A stretch of DNA of 18,710 bases from an uncultured Gemmatimonadota bacterium (GTDB lineage: Bacteria > Gemmatimonadota > Gemmatimonadetes > Gemmatimonadales > GWC2-71-9), in NCBI GenBank assembly GCA_946887295.1, contig CAMPKP010000057.1:1-18710 (forward strand). The letters are read 5' to 3'. How positions within the stretch are numbered: the first letter of the stretch is position 1; every line of letters starts with the position of its first letter. Under the pieces are notes generated by a model. It saw nothing but the letters and a program-made list of their open reading frames with translations. It did no database searches and was not told the origin of the DNA. Shown here piece after piece: positions 14,435 to 18,710 of the stretch. The position numbers were made by a program, and so were the translations under genes.

Positions 14435-14894
14435 GTGCCCGGGTCTCCGCCAGGAGGTCGATCAGGGTTCGCAGCTTTCGCTCGCCCAGGTGGCCGAGGT
14501 GCCGGCGGTGCAGCGCCTGCATGACGCCGTCCAGCGAGCTGAGCAGCTCCAGTCCGGCCCGGGTGATCCGACTGCGAACGAAACGCCGGTCGTCTCCCTG
14601 ACGCTCCCGCACCACGAAACCCATGTCGTCGAGCCGATCGAGCAGCCGGGTCGCATCGGGCACGCGCGCGACCAGACGATCCCGCACCTCGTTGCGGCAC
14701 AGCCCTTCCGGCTCGGCGCCCCGCAGGATGCGCAGCGCGTTGTATTGCGTCGGCGTGATTCCGTGAGGCTTGAGGGCCTCGGCGGTGGCATGATCCAGCA
14801 GCGCCGCGGTGCGCGCGATGCTCAGCGATGCCTCCTGCTCCGGGCTGCCGAACGGCTTCCGCTGCTTGAGCTCCGACTGCAGGCTTGGTGTCAT
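14427..14894 (-). CDS. MarR family transcriptional regulator
   Basis: Dimeric winged-helix repressor, 155 residues. The recognition helix region is GITPTQYNALRIL to RDATRLLDRLDDMGFV (approximate, residues 45-95), and the wing carries the classic DDRRFVRSRITRAG. N- and C-terminal helices would form the dimer interface. Ligands for the family are often phenolics, quinones or oxidants. The ATG at 14894 lies 6 nt after a -10 box with no room for a ribosome binding site, so the mRNA is probably leaderless. A palindrome within the promoter spacer suggests autorepression. Nearby candidates for control are the hdeD operon, the YceI-family gene and the MhqO-MhqD fusion, since B. subtilis MhqO and MhqD answer to a MarR-type regulator; the link is inferred, as the same palindrome was not seen at those promoters. 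Confidence 0.92.
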   Translation of the reverse strand: MTPSLQSELKQRKPFGSPEQEASLSIARTAALLDHATAEALKPHGITPTQYNALRILRGAEPEGLCRNEVRDRLVARVPDATRLLDRLDDMGFVVRERQGDDRRFVRSRITRAGLELLSSLDGVMQALHRRHLGHLGERKLRTLIDLLAETRAPA

Positions 14895-14900
14895 GAAAGC

Positions 14901-14929
14901 AACTTAGGTGTTACAACACATATTGTCAA
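14901..14929 (-). promoter_or_regulatory. Near-consensus promoter of the MarR gene
   Basis: Minus-strand TTGACA (14929-14924, perfect), 17-nt spacer, TAAGTT (14906-14901). Six nucleotides separate the -10 box from the ATG, placing the transcription start at the start codon. The region is clearly AT-richer than its surroundings. Confidence 0.8.
14908..14919. promoter_or_regulatory. Palindrome between -35 and -10, probable MarR operator
   Basis: GTGTT-AC-AACAC lies inside the promoter spacer of the MarR gene. A partly overlapping ACAA/TTGT pair (14913-14926) extends the symmetry. The position would block RNA polymerase, as for autoregulated MarR repressors. It may also affect the divergent CBS gene. 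Confidence 0.6.
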
Positions 14930-14982
14930 GACCCCGACGCGCTCGCTGGCCAATGTTCCCGGCGCCCCCGATATTGTCGGTC

Positions 14983-15417
14983 ATGGCCACCATGCTGGTG
15001 CACGAAGTCATGAGCATATCGCCCGTCACCGTGTCACCGGGGACCTCGGTCGCCGATCTGCTCGCCCGATTCGACCGCCACGACTTCAACGCCTTTCCGG
15101 TGGTCGACTCGCATGGCCGGCTGGTGGGCGTCGTCTCGAAGCTGGATGTCCTTCGCGCCTTCCTGACCGGGCGGGACGAGGCCGTGGCGGGCGACCCGGT
15201 GGAGAGCCTGATGACGACCGAAGTCGCCACGGTCGGACCCGAGGACGACCTCGTGATGGCGGGAGAGCTCATGGTCGCGGCCAGGCTGCAGAGCCTGCCC
15301 GTCATCGAGCGGAGGCTGGGCGCGCCGGCGCTGGTGGGGATCGTGAGCCGGGGCGACGTGCTGCGGGGACTCCGCTACCGGCTGGCGGACTCGGACGGAC
15401 TGGAGGACGGCCCCTAG
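14983..15417 (+). CDS. Two-CBS-domain protein
   Basis: Stand-alone pair of CBS domains, 144 residues, with no attached enzyme or channel. CBS1 opens with HEVMSISPVTVSPGTSVADL and has FNAFPVVDSHGRLVGVVSKLDVL; CBS2 has LMTTEVATVGPEDDLVMAG and QSLPVIE with LVGIVSRGDVLRGL. Such Bateman modules bind adenine nucleotides and act as energy sensors on partner proteins. The frame is open from 14908; I chose the ATG at 14983, and 14992 is also possible. No ribosome binding site is visible before either; TATTGT lies 5 nt upstream of 14983, so this mRNA might also be leaderless. It diverges from the MarR gene, and its TAG shares CTAG with the convergent membrane-protein gene. Confidence 0.9.
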   Translation: MATMLVHEVMSISPVTVSPGTSVADLLARFDRHDFNAFPVVDSHGRLVGVVSKLDVLRAFLTGRDEAVAGDPVESLMTTEVATVGPEDDLVMAGELMVAARLQSLPVIERRLGAPALVGIVSRGDVLRGLRYRLADSDGLEDGP

Positions 15418-16661
15418 CCCGGCGGCACGGCGTTCCGGCCGCGAAAGATGATCGGGTACTGCCCCGCCACCAGCAGGCTCCCCGCCAGGATGAAGCCCGC
15501 GCCCGCACGGGCCCACACCGCCGCACCCAGAGCGCTTCCGAGCACCAGTCCAGCGACGCCCGCCGTGAGCAGGCCGAGTGCGGTCCACGCCGTGCCCCGA
15601 TGAACCAGCTCGGCCGCCGTCCGTACCCGTGAGCCGGACCGCCCGTAGTAGTGAAGCCAGATGAGGAACGGAAACAGCCGGTACCAGATGCCGGTAATGA
15701 AGACGACCAGCCAGCCCAGGAGGGCCAGCTCGGCGTAGACGATCCACCCCCGGGCCGAGGTGCCGGGGAGCGCGAGCTGGACCACCCCTGAGACCAGCGC
15801 CAGCACGAGGCAGCCGAAGCCGACCGCGACGTGGCCGAACGCCGGCTCCAGCCGACGCACCAGCCGGCGCCGGAAGAATCCGGCGACCGCGACCAGGAAG
15901 AGCGCGGCCGCGCCTGCCCCGAGCAGCGCGCCCACCCAGACCGCCTCCGGGACCCGGAACACCTGGCCCGTCGCGAGCACGATCAGCCCTCCGGCGGCGG
16001 CCGGTCCGATCCACTTCATTTGCCATTCGGGACCGGCTCCGGCCACCAGGAACATGGGAAGCATCCGGCCTCCGACGCCGACCGCCGTGAGGCCGGCGAA
16101 TCCGAACGCGGCCAGATGGAAGTGAGCCGCGATAGTACCCAGGCGGTCGGTCTCCCACCAGCCGAGCGATGCGCCAATGCGGGCGCCCGCCAGGAACAGC
16201 GCGAGACCGAGCATGGAGTGCGCCGCCGAGACGTAGGCCGCCACCCGGCGCCCCTGGGTCATCCGCCGTCGGTGGGGCAGCAGGTTCCACGAAACGCAGC
16301 CGATGGCCAGGAAGACGGCCCCCCATCCCGCCGCCTGCAGCCAGGGCTTCCAGAGACCGAGTCCCGCCGCGAGCAACGCCACGCCGAGGTGCAGCGACCA
16401 GGCCCCGGCCATCCCGACCCGGACGCTGCGCGCCCCCGCCCCGAGGGACATCGGATAGAACTGGTAGAGCGCCCCGAAGATCGAGGCCGTGATGACGCCC
16501 AGGGTGTAGAGGTGAGTGACCGCGAGCACGCGAGGCGCGAGAAACCGCCCCGCCGCCAGGTCGGGCGCCACGACGACCAGCCCCGCGCCCGCGAGCACGA
16601 GCCATGCGATCGCGCCGGCGAAGTGGGTGCCCGGGAGTCGGAACGGAGGGGCGCCGCTCAT
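15414..16661 (-). CDS. Polytopic membrane protein resembling haem-copper oxidase subunit I / NnrS
   Basis: Inner-membrane protein of 415 residues with about 12 hydrophobic segments. Histidines sit in or near membrane helices in a pattern like the haem-copper oxidase superfamily: H50 in THLYTLG, H91 in SLHLG, H148 in AAHSMLG, H180 and H182 in AAHFHLAAFG, and a late WLHYYG. Other recognisable blocks are IFGALYQFYPMSLG, GGRMLPMFL and FITGIWYRLFPFLIW. I cannot assign it to NorB, cbb3 subunit I or NnrS with confidence, and no subunit II or cytochrome gene is adjacent. It may bind haem or take part in NO or quinol chemistry. The ATG at 16661 is chosen; an in-frame GTG at 16673 would add four residues. 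The stop overlaps that of the convergent CBS gene. Confidence 0.8.
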   Translation of the reverse strand: MSGAPPFRLPGTHFAGAIAWLVLAGAGLVVVAPDLAAGRFLAPRVLAVTHLYTLGVITASIFGALYQFYPMSLGAGARSVRVGMAGAWSLHLGVALLAAGLGLWKPWLQAAGWGAVFLAIGCVSWNLLPHRRRMTQGRRVAAYVSAAHSMLGLALFLAGARIGASLGWWETDRLGTIAAHFHLAAFGFAGLTAVGVGGRMLPMFLVAGAGPEWQMKWIGPAAAGGLIVLATGQVFRVPEAVWVGALLGAGAAALFLVAVAGFFRRRLVRRLEPAFGHVAVGFGCLVLALVSGVVQLALPGTSARGWIVYAELALLGWLVVFITGIWYRLFPFLIWLHYYGRSGSRVRTAAELVHRGTAWTALGLLTAGVAGLVLGSALGAAVWARAGAGFILAGSLLVAGQYPIIFRGRNAVPPG

Positions 16662-16729
16662 CGGCGGATCCACATCGACGTTGTTGTTGCTTCCATGCCG
16701 CGCTTTTCAGGCAAGAGATGGCTTTCGCT

Positions 16730-16757
16730 GTTATATAGAGGCGGAGTCGAGGGTCCA
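16730..16757 (-). promoter_or_regulatory. Candidate promoter for the haem-copper-oxidase-like gene
   Basis: Minus-strand TGGACC (16757-16752), 16 nt, TATAAC (16735-16730) within the AT-rich run TATATAAC. The leader would be about 60 nt. The -35 box is weak, so confidence rests mainly on the -10 and on the lack of competitors. Confidence 0.35.
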
Positions 16758-16827
16758 TCTTTTGCAGTCAGGTGCGTGTGCCGACCCATCAGATGAACCC
16801 GCCAGTCACAGAAGCTCAGGAGTTGCC

Positions 16828-17253
16828 GTGCCGACCGAGGTCCAGCCCCCCGCCGCCATTCTAGTCGTGGACGACGAAGACGCCGTGAACCGGCTCGTGA
16901 GCCGCTACCTCACACACCTCGGCTATCGGGTGCTGAAGGCATGCTCAGGAGAGGAGGCCCTCGCCATCGTGCGGAGCCGCAGGCCGCGCATCGACCTGGT
17001 CCTGAGCGACGTCGTGATGCCGGGGATGGACGGGGTAGCGCTGGCGGAACGACTGCTCGCCCGCTGCCCGGGTCCCAGCGTGATCCTGATGACCGGACAG
17101 CTGCCCGAAGAGGTCGAGCGGATGAACGTCAACGGCCAGATCGTCCCGGTACTGCGGAAGCCCCTGAACCTCGATGACCTCCAGAACCTGCTGCAAGTCA
17201 CGCTCGAGGGGTTCCCGGACACCGGAGCGCACCCGGTCCACCTGGCGGGCTGA
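16828..17253 (+). CDS. Stand-alone response regulator receiver (receiver 3)
   Basis: Single receiver domain of 141 residues. The acidic cluster is D15/D16/E17, the phosphoacceptor is D61 in LSDVVMPGMDG, the switch threonine is T89 in LMTGQ and the lysine is K111 in RKPL. The C-terminal tail lacks any output domain. The GTG start at 16828 is supported by AGGAG 5 nt upstream; the open frame extends further 5' only as non-coding sequence. The VVMPGMDG/MTG/KPL pattern is that of receivers found at the C-terminus of hybrid kinases, so it may be a phosphate acceptor for a kinase encoded elsewhere. It converges on the zinc-ribbon membrane protein, with 15 nt between stops. Confidence 0.92.
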   Translation: MPTEVQPPAAILVVDDEDAVNRLVSRYLTHLGYRVLKACSGEEALAIVRSRRPRIDLVLSDVVMPGMDGVALAERLLARCPGPSVILMTGQLPEEVERMNVNGQIVPVLRKPLNLDDLQNLLQVTLEGFPDTGAHPVHLAG

Positions 17254-17268
17254 CCGACTCCCATCCGC

Positions 17269-17769
17269 CTAGTCCACCAGGTCCGGGTACTTCCGGCGCC
17301 CGCAGTCCGGACAGAAGGTGTGGCTGAATCGGGCGTCCGAGTGCGCACCGATGTAGATCTCCAGCTGGCGCCACGCCCCCTCCTCGTCTCGAATCCGCTT
17401 GCAGAAGCTGCAGATGGGAAGCAGACCGCGAAGCACACGGATCTCGCGGTCCTGACGCACGATCCGATCGACCAGGATCGCGGTGGCGATCAGGATCACC
17501 ACGTCTATGGACGAGTCCACGATCTGCAGGGTCCAGGAGGCGGGGAGCGGCCAGTCGAGATAGAACGTGAGCCGGAAGAGGGGGAGGAAGGTCGCCACCG
17601 CGATCCCGACGGGGCGGCCCTGACCGGCCACTGCGAGGGCGACGGGGAAGACGAAGAGGATCGGGAACTGGATGTAGGGGCCGGTCGCGTAATCCACGAT
17701 CAGGATGGCCGCCGACAGCGTCAGCCAGTGAACCGGCCGCGCTCCCGCGAGTGACTGCAGTGATACCAT
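17269..17769 (-). CDS. Membrane protein with C-terminal C-x2-C zinc-ribbon-like signalling tail
   Basis: Protein of 166 residues. About four membrane segments (residues 15-105) resemble the small sensor-type membrane modules found in front of kinases. A short helix DRIVRQDREIRVLRG follows, then the tail LLPICSFCKRIRDEEG with C120/C123, and FSHTFCPDCGRRKYPDL with C153/C156. That tail is familiar from the C-terminus of PAS proteins and receivers, where it usually follows a sensor or receiver domain; here it is joined directly to a membrane anchor, with no kinase or cyclase. The ATG at 17769 is preceded by GGAG 5 nt upstream, and the start overlaps the end of the upstream gene frame by 49 nt. 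Function is unknown; metal or redox sensing is a fair guess. Confidence 0.88.
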   Translation of the reverse strand: MVSLQSLAGARPVHWLTLSAAILIVDYATGPYIQFPILFVFPVALAVAGQGRPVGIAVATFLPLFRLTFYLDWPLPASWTLQIVDSSIDVVILIATAILVDRIVRQDREIRVLRGLLPICSFCKRIRDEEGAWRQLEIYIGAHSDARFSHTFCPDCGRRKYPDLVD

Positions 17770-18710
17770 CGACTCTCCATCGGATTTCCGCGAGCGAACG
17801 GCGATCCCGGGCCCACCAAGAATAACCGATCCGGCAGGGAGTTCGAAGCGTGCAGGCGAGCGCCACACGACGGCGCGCCGTACCGGAGCTGGATCCTGCG
17901 ATTCAAGCTCTGCTTCAGGGCCGCCAGATCGGGCCGGTCGGCAGGGATTTCCTCGTGCCCCCGACCTCCTGGCTCGATCGCGGCGGTGCCGGATTTCGAC
18001 ACGCCCGGCAACACCTTCACCTCGCCGCGCACCACCTGCCACTGGTCGGCCGACACCGCGATGCGGGTCTGCTTCAGATCCGGCTTGCCCAGCACCGCGA
18101 AGACCGCCGAGAGGAAACCCATCGGGCGGACCGAGATGCCCCGGACCTCGTCGAAGACGAGCATGTCGTCGTACTCCAGGAGCTTGAACCGGACGATGCG
18201 GTGATCGTACACCTTCAGGCGGGGAACCGAGAGGGTGTCCTCGTAGCTGAACCGTGACGGAGCGCCACCGGAGTCCGGCCAGAAGATCGTGACGTCCAGC
18301 GCCATCCTGGGAGTCGGTCCCTCCTCGACCCGCTCCACCACGTGCGGGCCGTAGTCCACCACCGCGTCCTGGTGGTGCTCGAAGGCCGCACGCGCCCCCG
18401 CCGACATCTCGTCGTAGGTCACGCCGGCCGTCTCGAGATGAGCCGCGAACCAGTCCGCCTGGGCCACGAAGAGCCGGGTGCTCCCAGGCGCCTCCGCCTG
18501 CCTGCGCCTCACCAGCGCCAGGAGCGCCTCCGCCCCGAAGCGCATGGACGTGGTAGTGCTGGTCAGGCTGTAGTCGCCATGGCTCCGCATGGCCTGGAGG
18601 ACCTCCTCACGGGAGACCCGGTAGGGCTCGGCACAGACCTGCGGGCCGGACGCCTGGGCGCTCGCGCCCAGGGCCAGCGTCAGCAGGGCCGGCGCCAGGG
18701 CGCACGAGCG
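17721..18710 (-). CDS. Exported protein of unknown family, 5' end cut by window edge
   Basis: The reading frame enters at the right edge in the middle of a signal peptide (LAPALLTLALGASAQA), with likely cleavage after AQA, so the protein is periplasmic or secreted. About 329 codons are visible. The mature part is alpha/beta-like with SLTSTTTSMRFGAEALLALV, YGPHVVERVEEGPTPRMALDVTIF (quoted in part), LKVYDHRIVRFKLLEYDDML and FLSAVFAVLGKPDL. I do not recognise the family. Codon use looks genuine to about 17885 (LKQSLNRRIQLRYG). The last 50 or so residues (Cys, His, Arg, Ser-rich) lose the strong GC3 bias and overlap the start of the downstream gene, so a frameshift or stop-loss may have extended the protein. 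Confidence 0.7.
   Translation of the reverse strand, partial: RSCALAPALLTLALGASAQASGPQVCAEPYRVSREEVLQAMRSHGDYSLTSTTTSMRFGAEALLALVRRRQAEAPGSTRLFVAQADWFAAHLETAGVTYDEMSAGARAAFEHHQDAVVDYGPHVVERVEEGPTPRMALDVTIFWPDSGGAPSRFSYEDTLSVPRLKVYDHRIVRFKLLEYDDMLVFDEVRGISVRPMGFLSAVFAVLGKPDLKQTRIAVSADQWQVVRGEVKVLPGVSKSGTAAIEPGGRGHEEIPADRPDLAALKQSLNRRIQLRYGAPSCGARLHASNSLPDRLFLVGPGSPFARGNPMESRWYHCSHSRERGRFTG

Noticed and set aside
15034..16758. Minus-strand frame of 574 codons across the CBS and membrane-protein genes
   Set aside because: Arg/Gly/Pro-rich out-of-frame translation; the true membrane protein lies in another minus frame and the CBS gene on the plus strand.
17850..18257. Plus-strand frame opposite the exported protein
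   Set aside because: Histidine/arginine-rich shadow without motifs; the minus strand has a signal peptide and consistent codon bias.

Overview
The window is GC-rich bacterial chromosome (roughly two-thirds G+C by eye). It holds 18 genes I can support, two of them cut by the window edges. I saw no rRNA, tRNA, CRISPR array, transposase, integrase or phage gene. Very high GC, strong third-position GC, several GTG/TTG starts, promoters that place the start codon at or near the transcription start, and the gene families present (DUF5996, an MhqO-MhqD fusion, a membrane protein ending in a C-x2-C zinc-ribbon tail, many CheY-like receivers) suit a soil or sediment lineage such as Gemmatimonadota or a relative. 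That assignment is inference; no marker gene is present.

Layout. (1) 1-2185, minus strand: two single-domain CheY-like receivers followed by a CheA-type kinase that runs off the left edge, tightly coupled. (2) 2384-2947, minus: a small helical lipoprotein gene ending in a perfect 40-bp hairpin. (3) 3120-7761, plus: a tight four-gene operon of an App1-type phosphatase, an SLC13/DASS anion symporter, a TSUP (TauE/SafE) anion exporter and an AI-2E/PerM-type membrane protein. The first gene may start at an AUA codon. (4) 7758-12049: a stress block. On the minus strand lies a fused two-VOC dioxygenase plus esterase (MhqO-MhqD type) coupled to a DUF5996 gene; dps runs divergently; then yceI-family and UBP zinc-finger genes on the minus strand. 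(5) 12392-14894, minus: a MarR regulator, then hdeD-family and YliI-type aldose dehydrogenase genes. (6) 14983-16661: a two-CBS protein convergent with a haem-copper-oxidase-like membrane protein. (7) 16828-18710: a third receiver convergent with a membrane/zinc-ribbon protein, then an exported protein cut by the right edge.

How the genes may work together. Region 4-5 reads as an electrophile, quinone and oxidative stress island: ring-cleaving dioxygenase/esterase, Dps, YceI, HdeD, periplasmic sugar dehydrogenase and a MarR regulator. The promoter of the dioxygenase fusion and a site upstream of yceI share an extended promoter-like block (TTGAC, 17-bp spacer ending in TGCGC, then GANTGTGG), suggesting common control. 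The MarR gene has its own near-consensus promoter with a GTGTT/AACAC palindrome in the spacer, as expected for autorepression. Signalling genes at both edges (CheA plus three receivers) lack methyl-accepting proteins, CheB/CheR or output domains inside the window, so their targets are unknown. The four-gene membrane operon is the most coherent cassette of unassigned purpose.
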